From the NCBI RefSeq assembly GCF_001884045.1, contig NZ_MACF01000069.1, positions 62,001 to 126,000 on the forward strand: DNA of 64,000 bases. Reading direction: 5' to 3'. The notes beneath the pieces are model-generated. The model did not search any database, was not told where the DNA came from, and saw only the letters and a program-made list of their open reading frames with translations. Below are positions 26,310 to 37,068 of the stretch, piece by piece (the stretch's first letter is position 1; every line of letters starts with the position of its first letter). A program made the position numbers and the translations under genes. Origin of the DNA: Bacillus mobilis. Its GTDB lineage: Bacteria; Bacillota; Bacilli; Bacillales; Bacillaceae_G.

Positions 26310-26927
26310 TTAATCTATTAATATTTCTTTCTGAGATTCTTTCATGTAGGCAAACATTTCTTTAATTTGCTCTTCGGTATTTCTAGCAATCGATAAATTA
26401 GGCAATTCATTTTCGCCAAAGAACTCCACATCATCTGTTTCAATACTCGTTTTCTTTTCGCCACCAATAATCTTACAACCAATAAAAATTTTATATACGT
26501 GTGTTGCTGAAGGCGATGGTTGATGTTTTTCTTTATCAAATATAGCGAGTAGTTTAAAATCATCTACTTCATAACCCGTCTCCTCTATAACTTCTTTCGC
26601 TGCTACTTCTGTTGGCGTATAACCGATATCAGCCCATCCACCTGGCAATGCCCATTTCCCATCACTTTTTTCTTTCACAAATAATAACTTTTCATTTTGA
26701 AAAACGACTGCTCTTATATCAACTTTTGGTGTTTGATAACCTGTCTCATTTGCAAATAACTTCTCTACAACTTCCCAATCTGTCTTTGTGTAATGTGACA
26801 TCATCGAAATGGAAATATCCCGTAATTGTTGGAATCGCTCTATATCATACACATCTTTAGAATACGTTAAACCCGCTTGGGCTATAGCTTGTATTTGTTT
26901 TACCCAATCAATCCACTTTACCGTCAT
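26310..26927 (-). CDS. NUDIX hydrolase with N-terminal NUDIX_N domain
   Basis: 205 residues from ATG 26927. The N-terminal helical domain (about 1-60, MTVKWIDWVKQIQAIAQAGL) is the NUDIX_N domain of the YjhB-like group. The Nudix box is GGWADIGYTPTEVAAKEVIE with ETG following; the first Glu of the box is absent and Arg is Lys, as is usual in this subfamily, and the EVIEE ligands remain. B. subtilis YjhB is annotated as a putative ADP-ribose pyrophosphatase. Single gene. Confidence 0.86.
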   Translation of the reverse strand: MTVKWIDWVKQIQAIAQAGLTYSKDVYDIERFQQLRDISISMMSHYTKTDWEVVEKLFANETGYQTPKVDIRAVVFQNEKLLFVKEKSDGKWALPGGWADIGYTPTEVAAKEVIEETGYEVDDFKLLAIFDKEKHQPSPSATHVYKIFIGCKIIGGEKKTSIETDDVEFFGENELPNLSIARNTEEQIKEMFAYMKESQKEILID

Positions 26928-26994
26928 GTTTCCACATCTCCCATCCTCTTTTAATTGCATATTAAGTTAGTTCTACTGATACATCTTTATTATA

Positions 26995-27028
26995 CAAAAA
27001 AAGAGATTGATAATGTTCCAATCTCTTT
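26995..27028 (-). terminator. Rho-independent terminator
   Basis: AAAGAGATTG (27000-27009) pairs with CAATCTCTTT (27019-27028), followed by T-rich sequence on the minus strand, after cotH. Confidence 0.78.
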
Positions 27029-27033
27029 CAAAA

Positions 27034-28116
<1,083 letters not shown>

Positions 28117-28291
28117 TCATCCCTTCTCAGTTCTCTTCATTCAATGTATGCGCCTTGTCTTGTCCATACATCCGCTATCATCTATTTATATAAAATTACA
28201 CTCTTGTCCTGTTCAGAAAGACGTCATATCTCATATCATGTTAAGGAAAAAGAATACCTTTTCACCTGAATACATGATAAGGAGGATTTCT

Positions 28292-28834
28292 ATGAAACGT
28301 GATATTAGAAAAGCTGTCGAGGAAATCAAAAGTGCGGGGATGGAAGATTTCTTACATCAAGATCCAAGTACATTTGAGTGCGATGATGATTGCACGACAA
28401 AAATAGATTGTAGCGAAGATTGTAAATGCCCAAGAACAAGATGTACTCGCGTGAAACATTGTACGTTCGTTACAAAATGTACTCACGTTAAAAAGTGGAC
28501 ATTTGTTACAAAATGTACTCGTGTGCGCGTTCAAAAATGGACATTCGTTACGAAAGTAACACGTAGAAAAGAATGCGTTTTAGTTACAAAACGTACTCGC
28601 AGAAAGCATTGCACATTCGTTACAAAATGTGTACGCTTTGAAAAGAAATTTTACTGGACTAAACGATGTTACTGTAAAAAATGCGAATTCTTCCCGAACG
28701 GACACGGTGGCTCTTGCGACGATTCGTGTGATGACGGAAAGAAATGGAACGATTGCAAAGATGGCGGACATAAATTCCCATCTTGCAAAAACAAGAAATT
28801 CGATCACTTCTGGTACAAAAAACGTAATTGCTAG
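28292..28834 (+). CDS. exsB: Repetitive exosporium/coat phosphoprotein (ExsB/CotG-like)
   Basis: 180 residues from ATG 28292, just after AAGGAGG; the open frame upstream has no ribosome site. The acidic N-terminus holds DDDCTTKIDCSEDCKC. Residues about 50-120 are imperfect tandem repeats of about 11-13 residues built on T-R-x-K-x-C/W-T-F-V-T-K, with many Thr, Lys and Cys. The C-terminus is Cys/Asp/Lys-rich. This composition is that of ExsB, the heavily phosphorylated exosporium protein, and of CotG. Divergent cotH encodes the likely kinase. Symbol assigned from repeat pattern and context. Confidence 0.83.
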   Translation: MKRDIRKAVEEIKSAGMEDFLHQDPSTFECDDDCTTKIDCSEDCKCPRTRCTRVKHCTFVTKCTHVKKWTFVTKCTRVRVQKWTFVTKVTRRKECVLVTKRTRRKHCTFVTKCVRFEKKFYWTKRCYCKKCEFFPNGHGGSCDDSCDDGKKWNDCKDGGHKFPSCKNKKFDHFWYKKRNC

Positions 28835-28844
28835 TTTTTCATAT

Positions 28845-28874
28845 AAAAAAAGGCCGTTTTCACGGCCTTTTTTT
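28845..28874 (+). terminator. Rho-independent terminator
   Basis: AAAAAAAGGCCG and CGGCCTTTTTTT form a perfect stem around TTTTCA, between exsB and the convergent phosphatase. Confidence 0.9.
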
Positions 28875-28878
28875 ATGC

Positions 28879-29490
28879 TTACTGAAAATGACTTATATCT
28901 GCAAATTGCTTCACTTCACCTTTACCTTCTTCAAATTCTATTATACTAAGACTAGCACTATGCATAAATGGATCATTCCAAACATTTTCTATTTCAATAC
29001 CTGCGAAATGTCCTACAAGTAGTTTTGCCGCTGCCGCATGGGAAACAATTAATATACTTTCTCCTTTATGCTTTTCTAGAAGAAGCTGTATCCCTTCAAT
29101 TACCCTTTTATAAACAGACTCAAAATTTTCTCCTGATGTTGACTGAAAAAGATGTGGCTCATACCAAAACAATTGTATTTCGTCTGGGTATTGCCTTTCT
29201 ATATCATCGACTGTCTGTCCTTCCCATATACCCATGTTAATTTCATAAAAATGCTCATCCGCAATTATCGGTATATCACGATCGCCCTTTATTAGCTCTG
29301 CAGTATGTAGCGTTCTTTCACTCGGACTACTATAAATCGCATCGATAGATAAATCTTTCATTCGATCTCCTAATTGTTTAGCTTGTAGCATACCATTTTC
29401 AGTTAAAGCAGAATTTTTCCGTCCTTGCATTCGCTTCGCTACATTCCATTCTGTTTCACCGTGCCTTGTTACATATACAGTTGTCTTCAT
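28879..29490 (-). CDS. Histidine phosphatase family protein (phosphoglycerate mutase-like)
   Basis: 203 residues. TRHGETEWNVAKRMQGRKNS (residues 8-27) contains the phospho-accepting His; SPSERTLHTAEL and VSHAAAAKLLVGHF (second catalytic His) complete the fold. In most members the last motif is SHG; here it is SHAAA. It resembles PhoE-type broad-specificity phosphatases. It is the last gene of an apparent three-gene operon fosB-SDR-phosphatase, with gaps of 13 bases on each side. Confidence 0.88.
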   Translation of the reverse strand: MKTTVYVTRHGETEWNVAKRMQGRKNSALTENGMLQAKQLGDRMKDLSIDAIYSSPSERTLHTAELIKGDRDIPIIADEHFYEINMGIWEGQTVDDIERQYPDEIQLFWYEPHLFQSTSGENFESVYKRVIEGIQLLLEKHKGESILIVSHAAAAKLLVGHFAGIEIENVWNDPFMHSASLSIIEFEEGKGEVKQFADISHFQ

Positions 29491-29503
29491 TTCTCATTCC
29501 CCC

Positions 29504-30049
29504 TTACCATGTTGGCCGCAATCCCCACGGTTCTACTCGTCCTACAATGTATTCATCACAATTGCTCTCAATTCCTTTTATTACCCCATCCGATATTTCT
29601 TCATGGGTAAGCCATCTCCCGTATGAATCTTCTAATATAAAACCTAATATTATTCTATGGTAACTACACCGCGTACCTCCTATTTTTTGTGCGGGCATAC
29701 GCGACGCTTTACTACTTAAAATATGAAAAACATTGTATGTTTCAGACAATAAGTCTAATTCTCTACAAATGAGTGATAACGTACCCTTCGCACTTGCGTG
29801 TATCCATGCGACAACTACTGTTATTGGACCATTCCTCTCAATTGTACTTTTAATAGCTAGCTTTACATCGTCATTATTGTGATAATCTAATGATAGACAT
29901 GTGATCCTTTCTGGCGCAGCACTCTCTCGCTTAACATTTTCTAATTTCACTTCATCTCGTCCAATAATAGAAACATGAAATCCTTTCTCACAAAGCCACA
30001 TAGAGACTCTCTTTAGCATTCCTGTCCCGCCAATTACTAGCGCATGCAA
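29504..30049 (-). CDS. Short-chain dehydrogenase-like NAD(P)-binding protein
   Basis: 181 residues. The N-terminal Rossmann motif is GGTGMLKRVSMWLCEKGF, followed by VSIIGRD and a DYHNNDDVK acidic loop. The usual catalytic YxxxK is not evident; a CSYHRIILGFILE segment sits where it would be expected. It is smaller than classical SDRs (about 250), so it may bind nucleotide without classical catalysis. It lies between fosB and the phosphatase in a tight operon. Confidence 0.75.
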   Translation of the reverse strand: MHALVIGGTGMLKRVSMWLCEKGFHVSIIGRDEVKLENVKRESAAPERITCLSLDYHNNDDVKLAIKSTIERNGPITVVVAWIHASAKGTLSLICRELDLLSETYNVFHILSSKASRMPAQKIGGTRCSYHRIILGFILEDSYGRWLTHEEISDGVIKGIESNCDEYIVGRVEPWGLRPTW

Positions 30050-30062
30050 CTTTTTTCCTCCC

Positions 30063-30491
<429 letters not shown>

Positions 30492-30501
30492 CTATACAAA
30501 T

Positions 30502-30531
30502 AAAAGATGAGCAAAAATTCACTCATCTTTT
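30502..30531 (-). terminator. Rho-independent terminator
   Basis: AAAAGATGAG (30502-30511) pairs with CTCATCTTTT (30522-30531). It follows the oligopeptide-binding gene's neighbour boundary (30538) on the minus strand. Confidence 0.78.
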
Positions 30532-30537
30532 ATTATA

Positions 30538-32199
30538 CTATTTCTTTGTAATATATGCCCATTTATAACTGAAGTCCCCACCAAACGTATGATTCGCAAT
30601 ACCTTTCACGTATGGTTTTTCTAAATATGCCGTACTTTGTTGGTACGCAGGAGAAATAGCAGCATCTTGACCAATTAAGATTTTTTCAGCTTCTGCAAGG
30701 GCACTCCAGCGTGCTTTATCATCTTTTAGTAGCTCTCCTTTTGATTTCGCTACTAAATCATCATACTTCGGATTAGAATAATCCATTTCATTAAATGAGC
30801 TTCCAGTAACAAACATGTCAATATAAGTCATTGGATCCGGATAGTCTGGACTCCATGCAGATAATGAGAATTCATATTCAAATTTCTTTTCTAACTCTAG
30901 CTTCTGCTTATATGGTTGTTGTTTCAAATTCACTTTAATACCAGGTAAATTTTTCTCTAACTCTTCTTTAATAAAGTCGCCCACTTTTTTACGGCTACCG
31001 TTATCATCATTTAGAAATTCTACTGTAATTGTATCTTGGCCAAGCTCTTTCTTCGCTTCTTCCCATAATTTTTTTGCTTTTTCTGCATTATCTTTGCTAT
31101 CACGGAAATTTTTATTTACAGTACGGAAATCTTTTCCATCTGGTCCTGTCGTAAATTTCTCAGGTACTAAGAAATATGCTGGTAATGATCCGTCATTTAA
31201 AATAACATTGGCAATTCCTTTTTTATCGTATGCTAGATCAATCGCTTCACGAACTTTTTGGTTTTTAAACGTTGCATTTTTTTGGTTAAAACGTAAGAAA
31301 TACATACGCGGATCTAACTTCGTTTTAAATTCATCTGGCTTATTCTTTTTATATTTATCAACGAATTCAGAACTTAAAATAACTCGATCCGCTTGATCAC
31401 TATCATATAAATTTACTCCTGTGCTCGTTTCCTTCACAATATTCACATTAATTTCTTCTAACTTCACAGTATCTTTATCCCAATAATTAGGGTTTTTCTT
31501 TAGCTGATAGCTTCGTTCATGTTTCCATTCACTCATCGTAAATGGTCCATTATATAATAGTTTATCTGCTTCTAATGCATATTTATCCCCTTGTTCTTTC
31601 ACATATTTTTCATTTAAAGGGAAAAATGTTGGGAATGAAGTAAGCTCAAGGAAATATGGTGCTGGTTGTTCTAATTCTACTACTAACGTTTTATCATCTT
31701 TTGCTTTTACTCCTAATTGATCTAACGGTAATTCTCCCTTATTTACTTTCTGTGCATTTTTCACATCAAATAAAATAAATGCATACTCAGCTGCCGTTGC
31801 TTTATCTAATGCGCGTTGCCATGCAAATACAAAATCTTGCGCTCGAACTGGATCGCCATTAGACCACTTTGCATCTCGTAATTCAAATGTATATGTCGTT
31901 TTATCTTCACTAATCTTCACATCTTTTGCCATACCCGGAGTTGGTTTATTATCCTTATCTAAACGATATAAACCTTCCATTGCATTGACAAAGGCACGGA
32001 ATGATACAGAGTCTGTTGATTTTGACGTATCCATTGAAGGAATTTCTGCTGCTTCTAATAAGTTTAATACTTGCTTATCTGCTGCTCCCTTACCTGCTTC
32101 TTTCTTCGTTGTAGATGCCTTCTCCCCAGTTCCGCAACCTGCAACTAATACACTTGTCGATAATGCAACTGCAGCAATCGTTGTTACCCTTCTCTTCAT
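30538..32199 (-). CDS. Oligopeptide ABC transporter substrate-binding lipoprotein (OppA/DppE family)
   Basis: 553 residues from ATG 32199 (ribosome site GGGGGAAGGAA). A lipoprotein signal ends in STSVLVAGCGTG, with the lipid-modified Cys at residue 22. The SBP_bac_5 domain is clear (NLLEAAEIPSMDTSKSTDSV, TYTFELRDAKWSNGDPVRAQ DF, and the YSNPKYDDL region near the end). It would deliver peptides to Opp/Dpp-type permeases; no permease or ATPase is adjacent, so it must work with transporters encoded elsewhere. B. cereus group genomes have many such orphan binding proteins, some involved in PapR-type signalling. Confidence 0.92.
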   Translation of the reverse strand: MKRRVTTIAAVALSTSVLVAGCGTGEKASTTKKEAGKGAADKQVLNLLEAAEIPSMDTSKSTDSVSFRAFVNAMEGLYRLDKDNKPTPGMAKDVKISEDKTTYTFELRDAKWSNGDPVRAQDFVFAWQRALDKATAAEYAFILFDVKNAQKVNKGELPLDQLGVKAKDDKTLVVELEQPAPYFLELTSFPTFFPLNEKYVKEQGDKYALEADKLLYNGPFTMSEWKHERSYQLKKNPNYWDKDTVKLEEINVNIVKETSTGVNLYDSDQADRVILSSEFVDKYKKNKPDEFKTKLDPRMYFLRFNQKNATFKNQKVREAIDLAYDKKGIANVILNDGSLPAYFLVPEKFTTGPDGKDFRTVNKNFRDSKDNAEKAKKLWEEAKKELGQDTITVEFLNDDNGSRKKVGDFIKEELEKNLPGIKVNLKQQPYKQKLELEKKFEYEFSLSAWSPDYPDPMTYIDMFVTGSSFNEMDYSNPKYDDLVAKSKGELLKDDKARWSALAEAEKILIGQDAAISPAYQQSTAYLEKPYVKGIANHTFGGDFSYKWAYITKK

Positions 32200-32250
32200 T
32201 CTTCCTTCCCCCAATCTATATGTATAAATGAAAGTAGTATAATACATACC

Positions 32251-32278
32251 ATTATACAAAAGATTCAGATTATTTCAA
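32251..32278 (-). promoter_or_regulatory. SigA promoter of the oligopeptide-binding protein gene
   Basis: On the minus strand a -35 TTGAAA (32278-32273) and a perfect -10 TATAAT (32256-32251) are 16 bases apart. The -35 contains the stop codon of the upstream gene. Confidence 0.65.
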
Positions 32279-33270
32279 ATATTATTTTTGTACAGTAAAA
32301 AAAGAAGCGGATAGAACGCCCTTCTATCCGCTTCTTTTTCTATTCTTTTTACTTGTAATCCATCCTCTATGTCAAATGGATTTTGAACTTTAAATATTTC
32401 GTCCATTATCTTCAAAAACTCTTCCTCATTTTTGGATTCTCCATTAATCGTCAATGAGTACGGCTCAATCTCGCCCAATTTATAATCAACAACAAATTGG
32501 ATTTTCACCTTTTTCCTTGGCATATCAGGACTTTCTCCTTGGAACTCTACCAATTCTAATCCTTCGGTGCCACGATAATATACCCAACCTGGATTTCTAA
32601 AATAATTTTCAAACGATTCACCAATAGAAAAGAATGGATATTCATATAGTGAGCCTGTACGAACCTTTTGGATAATATCTCGATCAGTCGGGAAAAAGAA
32701 ATGGCTGAAAAAGATACTAGCAACTGCTAAAATCGTAACAATTGTCGCTCCCATTTTACTCGTTCCACCACTATCACGAATGAGATACTTCTCAACCGAT
32801 TCATCTTGAATTTCTCGTGCTTTTATTCGATATATACGCCTTTCTGCAAATTGATAATATAATCCATTCGCAAAAATCGCCATTCCAAATAAAATAAAAA
32901 CGAGCAATAAAAACGTAAGAGGCACCATATTAATGATCGGCAGTGCTACGTTGAAACCCATATAATAAGAAAATGCATCGCATGCTAATAATAACAATAT
33001 AAATAAAGCTGCAGGTACATAATACTTACGATATCCAAGCCAACCTACATTAAAAATAGCTGCCCAACCATTCCAGCTCCATCTAGCAATCCGCTTTTCC
33101 TCAAGCTCCCATTTCCTTTTGTAATGTGGATATTGTCTTCCTACATATACTTCTAATTCCTTATCTATTTGCGAGCTTCCTTCACCTTGTTCATTATGCA
33201 AGGTCCGCTGGCAACTTTCACAATTCAACTGATTTCCCTTGCAAAGTTGCCCACAATTTATACACTTCAA
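32275..33270 (-). CDS. Zinc-ribbon plus DUF2628-like membrane protein
   Basis: 331 residues from TTG 33270, which follows AGAGGG; an ATG six codons upstream is poorly spaced. The N-terminus has a CINCGQLCKGNQLNCESC zinc ribbon (two CxxC pairs). Then a DUF2628-type module (about 65-160) with WNGWAAIFNVGWLGYRKYY and two or three helices, a further helix (about 180-200), and an extracytoplasmic C-terminal domain. Function unknown. A strong terminator hairpin (32299-32339) lies inside the last 20 codons, so mRNA may end before the stop. Confidence 0.72.
   Translation of the reverse strand: MKCINCGQLCKGNQLNCESCQRTLHNEQGEGSSQIDKELEVYVGRQYPHYKRKWELEEKRIARWSWNGWAAIFNVGWLGYRKYYVPAALFILLLLACDAFSYYMGFNVALPIINMVPLTFLLLVFILFGMAIFANGLYYQFAERRIYRIKAREIQDESVEKYLIRDSGGTSKMGATIVTILAVASIFFSHFFFPTDRDIIQKVRTGSLYEYPFFSIGESFENYFRNPGWVYYRGTEGLELVEFQGESPDMPRKKVKIQFVVDYKLGEIEPYSLTINGESKNEEEFLKIMDEIFKVQNPFDIEDGLQVKRIEKEADRRAFYPLLFLLYKNNI
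32297..32339 (-). terminator. Terminator hairpin inside the coding sequence
   Basis: An 18-bp perfect stem (32299-32316 with 32322-32339), five-base loop and a run of Ts on the minus strand. It lies about 20 bases upstream of the TGA at 32275, within codons for the last residues of the zinc-ribbon protein. Confidence 0.8.
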
Positions 33271-33295
33271 AACAATCCCTCTTCTCATCCATACG

Positions 33296-33748
33296 TCATT
33301 TCAAAATACCTTCGTGTTTTAATAACCACTCTTTCCTCCATAAACCACCAGCATACCCAACAAGCTTCCCGCTCTTTCCTATTAGACGATGACACGGAAC
33401 GATAATTGAAATTGGATTACGACTATTCGCTCCTCCTATCGCTCGTACCGCTTTCGTATTTCCAACCTTCTCTGCAATATCTAAATATGAAGCACTTACG
33501 CCATAAGGAATAGTATAGAGCGCATCCCATACATTTTTTTGAAATGATGTTCCCTCAGCAGACAGCGGGACCGTGAACTCTTTTCTTTTCCCCTTAAAAT
33601 ATTCATCTAGCTCATTTATACATCGATCTATCGTTTCATTTTTATGTTCTTCTTGTCTCTCATCAACAAATATAACAGACGTAATTCCTTTATCGTTCGC
33701 TGTAATTTCCAGCAAACCTAATTCACTTTCATAATAAGCCTGATACAT
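33296..33748 (-). CDS. ogt: Methylated-DNA--protein-cysteine methyltransferase
   Basis: 150 residues. The active-site motif PCHRLIG (in IIVPCHRLIGKSGKLVGYAG) and the helix-turn-helix segment with FQKNVWDALYTIPYG and RAIGGANSRNP mark an O6-alkylguanine-DNA alkyltransferase of the Ogt/AdaB type. It transfers the alkyl group from O6-methylguanine to its own cysteine in a suicide reaction. The zinc-ribbon gene follows by 25 bases, so the two are likely cotranscribed. Confidence 0.93.
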   Translation of the reverse strand: MYQAYYESELGLLEITANDKGITSVIFVDERQEEHKNETIDRCINELDEYFKGKRKEFTVPLSAEGTSFQKNVWDALYTIPYGVSASYLDIAEKVGNTKAVRAIGGANSRNPISIIVPCHRLIGKSGKLVGYAGGLWRKEWLLKHEGILK

Positions 33749-33846
33749 ATGTCATCCTCCAATTCAATTCATATTAATTATTGTAACACGAATAGACAAA
33801 ATTTTTCGTATAAGCGTTTTATTAGGGAAAACAAAAAAGAGAATGA

Positions 33847-34917
<1,071 letters not shown>

Positions 34918-34920
<3 letters not shown>

Positions 34921-34972
34921 AGTGAAACTTTAATCAGTGGGGGTCTTACTGCCCATTAAAGCGGGATAAAAC
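34918..34972 (+). repeat. Dispersed repeat copy A (TAAAGTGAAACT-type)
   Basis: Begins TAAAGTGAAACTTTAATCAG and is 52 of 53 identical over its length to 58962-59014. It contains a CTTTAAT/ATTAAAG inverted repeat. Similar starts occur at 42918, 56849 and 58962. It looks like a B. cereus group bcr-type repeat; the family name is inferred. The remaining 34973-35320 holds two terminators and is otherwise AT-rich with no gene. Confidence 0.75.
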
Positions 34973-35052
34973 CGAGAATATTATGTACGACTACTTACAG
35001 AGAAATTAAAAGTATACTACAAGACAATGTATGTTATTTTATAATATCATTT

Positions 35053-35091
35053 TAAGGTGTATCAACATTTTGCTTGATACGCCTATTTTTT
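35053..35091 (+). terminator. Rho-independent terminator
   Basis: AGGTGTATCA (35055-35064) pairs with TGATACGCCT (35075-35084, one G-U), followed by ATTTTTTA. It could end namA transcripts after the repeat. Confidence 0.7.
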
Positions 35092-35242
35092 ATCTCCTTA
35101 TTCTCACTACATGCAGCTATACACTTAAATAACGTTATATAAAAACAATTAAACTCAATGAACAAAACAAGCATATTCACACTCTAAATATGCGACAAGG
35201 TTACAATCCACATTCAATAATATGGATCACAACTGAAGTAAT

Positions 35243-35282
35243 AAAAAAACAATTTCTCAAATTAAGTAGGAAATTGTTTTTT
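35243..35282 (-). terminator. Rho-independent terminator
   Basis: AAAAAACAATTTC (35244-35256) pairs with GAAATTGTTTTTT (35270-35282), after the DinB-like gene on the minus strand. Confidence 0.78.
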
Positions 35283-35320
35283 ATTATAATAGTATACTGT
35301 TTTAAATTCGTTTGTTTCGT

Positions 35321-35812
35321 TTATAAATAGGAACGATGCGCTGGCCATGAACCTTGAAGCTTGCGAATTTGTACAATTTGTCCTGTATGATAAGCGTCGT
35401 GCAAAAGAATGTTCTGATATTGTTGCCAAATTGGAAGAGAAGGGGTTAGTCGATCTAGTTCTGCTTCTTGAAGGGATATTAATACAGATTGTAAAGCATC
35501 ATGCACTTGAATTGTTCGCAACACTGTTCGTTGCCAAGCATCTTCATCATTACATCCACCTTGGACAAACGTTTCATCATTATTTTGTGGTGCAACAAAT
35601 GTTTCATCTTCGTGTAAGCGGGCAAGCAGGCGTTCTTTAAAAATAAGTAAATGGTTTACATTTTCCCAAATTGTATTACTAGCCCTTCCTTCTGGTTGCC
35701 AACACGCTTGTGCAGCGGTAAGATCCTTTAACGCGTCTGATATAGGTGGATACCATGCTTCTTCGTAAAAAACTTGCTGAATTCCATTTTGCAACATTTC
35801 TTTTTTACTCAT
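35321..35812 (-). CDS. DinB family metalloprotein
   Basis: 163 residues from ATG 35812, preceded by AAAAGGAGGA. The DinB pattern is clear: IWENVNHLLIFKERLLARL (about 43-61, first His), and ILLHDAYHTGQIVQIRKLQG (about 135-155, His pair) forming a metal site in a four-helix bundle. Members include bacillithiol S-transferases and uncharacterised enzymes. The gene is monocistronic. It shares low similarity with the other two DinB-like genes in this window. Confidence 0.85.
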   Translation of the reverse strand: MSKKEMLQNGIQQVFYEEAWYPPISDALKDLTAAQACWQPEGRASNTIWENVNHLLIFKERLLARLHEDETFVAPQNNDETFVQGGCNDEDAWQRTVLRTIQVHDALQSVLISLQEAELDRLTPSLPIWQQYQNILLHDAYHTGQIVQIRKLQGSWPAHRSYL

Positions 35813-35877
35813 TCGTATATCCTCCTTTTGCAACCCCTTAAAAAGTATGGACTAGTACATATCATTCTTCTCGTTTG

Positions 35878-36537
35878 TTATTCTATCGTTGTAATTTCAT
35901 TTGAGTTATAAAAATATATACCTGTTTCTTCTCGCAATGCAGTGATATACATCCCTTTCGCCACATCTTTCGCTGAAATTGGTTTATACTTTTTGAAAGC
36001 CCCTTTAAATATAAATGGAATCATACGAGATAACTTTTCAGCCATTCGTTCTCCAAAACGAAATTCTTGTCGATTTCCTACTAATAATGACGGCCTAAAA
36101 ATGTGAATACCACCAATCACTAATTTTTGTAATTCCTCTTCCATTTTCCCTTTAACTTGCGAATAAAAGAAAAATGATTTAGGATTTGCTCCCATCGAGG
36201 ACACAACTAGGAAATTTTGCACCCCTTGTTTTTCAGCTAAACAAGCAGCTCGTAACGTATATTCATAATCTACCTTTTTGAAATTTGCCTTTGTTTTTGC
36301 TTTTTTGATCGTTGTTCCTAGACAACTAAATACGTCATCTACAGCAAAAAACTCTTTATATTCCTCTAACATTGAAAAATCTACTTGCTTTTGCTGTAAC
36401 TTTTCATGTTGCCATTGTATTGGTTCTCTTACAAAAATAGTAACCGAATCGTAGTAATCTGATTCAAGTAATAGACGCGTTATCTCTTGTCCAACTAAAC
36501 CACTTGCACCAAGTACTAACGCTGTTCGCTTATTCAT
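35878..36537 (-). CDS. NAD(P)H-binding oxidoreductase (TIP30-like atypical SDR)
   Basis: 219 residues. The Rossmann motif GASGLVGQEITRLLL begins at residue 10. FSCLGTTIKKAKTKANFKKVDYEYTL and the VSSMGANPKSFFFYSQVKGKME segment contain a Ser and a YSQVKGK (YxxxK) that complete an SDR triad. This matches the TIP30/HTATIP2-like and YfcH-type subgroup. Substrate unknown. The 34-bp palindrome at 36620-36653 lies upstream. Confidence 0.84.
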   Translation of the reverse strand: MNKRTALVLGASGLVGQEITRLLLESDYYDSVTIFVREPIQWQHEKLQQKQVDFSMLEEYKEFFAVDDVFSCLGTTIKKAKTKANFKKVDYEYTLRAACLAEKQGVQNFLVVSSMGANPKSFFFYSQVKGKMEEELQKLVIGGIHIFRPSLLVGNRQEFRFGERMAEKLSRMIPFIFKGAFKKYKPISAKDVAKGMYITALREETGIYFYNSNEITTIE

Positions 36538-36619
36538 ATATGCATATACCTCTTATTTTACTTTTCTCTCCTTCAGTAAAATACAACTTTTAGGAGTTTC
36601 CTTCTCTCATTTTACCACA

Positions 36620-36653
36620 AGTAAAGCACTATGCGTACGCATAGTGCTTTACT
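36620..36653. repeat. 34-bp perfect palindrome
   Basis: The arm AGTAAAGCACTATGCGT (36620-36636) is followed without spacer by its exact reverse complement (36637-36653). It overlaps the last base of the small ORF stop codon. There is no adjacent T run, so it may be a protein-binding site or cruciform rather than a simple terminator. Confidence 0.8.
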
Positions 36654-36802
36654 CACTCTTTTTTCTCATCGTTCTCTCGTAATTTTGTGACTGTTGATGC
36701 ATCTCCTAAATTACTTATTAATCTTCTTAAAAAAATTAAGACTAAGGCTAATGGGAATACTACCGCTAATATCAATAAAATAGCTTCCATTAAGTAACCC
36801 AA
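36653..36802 (-). CDS. Small single-span membrane protein, unannotated type
   Basis: From TTG 36802 after GAGGGGGATGA, or ATG 36790, this gives 49 or 45 residues: (MGYL)MEAILLILAVVFPLALVLIF then LRRLISNLGDASTVTKLREN and a charged end. One N-terminal membrane helix and a positively charged juxtamembrane LRR are followed by a polar cytoplasmic tail. It is too short for ordinary gene calling. Function unknown. Its stop overlaps the 34-bp palindrome. Confidence 0.6.
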   Translation of the reverse strand: MGYLMEAILLILAVVFPLALVLIFLRRLISNLGDASTVTKLRENDEKKE

Positions 36803-36913
36803 ACACTCATCCCCCTCTACACCCTCCTTTCATATATATGAACACAGCGTTGTCACATATGCATGTATTCGCAAAAATAACACCTCTATATTTGACAACT
36901 TTATAACAAAATC

Positions 36914-36998
36914 AAATCGGAATGATTATTATTTATTGCAACTTTATAAAAGATGTATTATACTAAGTTCGCAAACTAAAACGTAATTATTCCGTTTT
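36914..36998 (+). promoter_or_regulatory. Two Zur-like boxes upstream of the zinc-binding lipoprotein
   Basis: Bases 36914-36934 (AAATCGGAATGATTATTATT plus T) and 36978-36998 (AAAACGTAATTATTCCGTTT plus T) each match 18 of 21 positions of the B. subtilis Zur consensus AAATCGTAATnATTACGATTT. The second box abuts the predicted -35 (TTGTAT 36997; -10 TATAAT 37022-37027, spacer 19). Zinc repression of the next gene is predicted. Confidence 0.72.
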
Positions 36999-37068
36999 GT
37001 ATTAAAATGATATTTTTCTTCTATAATTGGGGAAAATATATCCGTAAAAAAGAAAAGAGGAGAATTTC

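Noticed and set aside
28440-28650. CRISPR-like periodic repeat
   Set aside because: The repeats are imperfect, in frame, and inside a coding sequence with no unique spacers.
28352-28807. Antisense open frames opposite exsB
   Set aside because: They result from the absence of stops opposite the repetitive Lys/Cys/Thr codons; no start signals.
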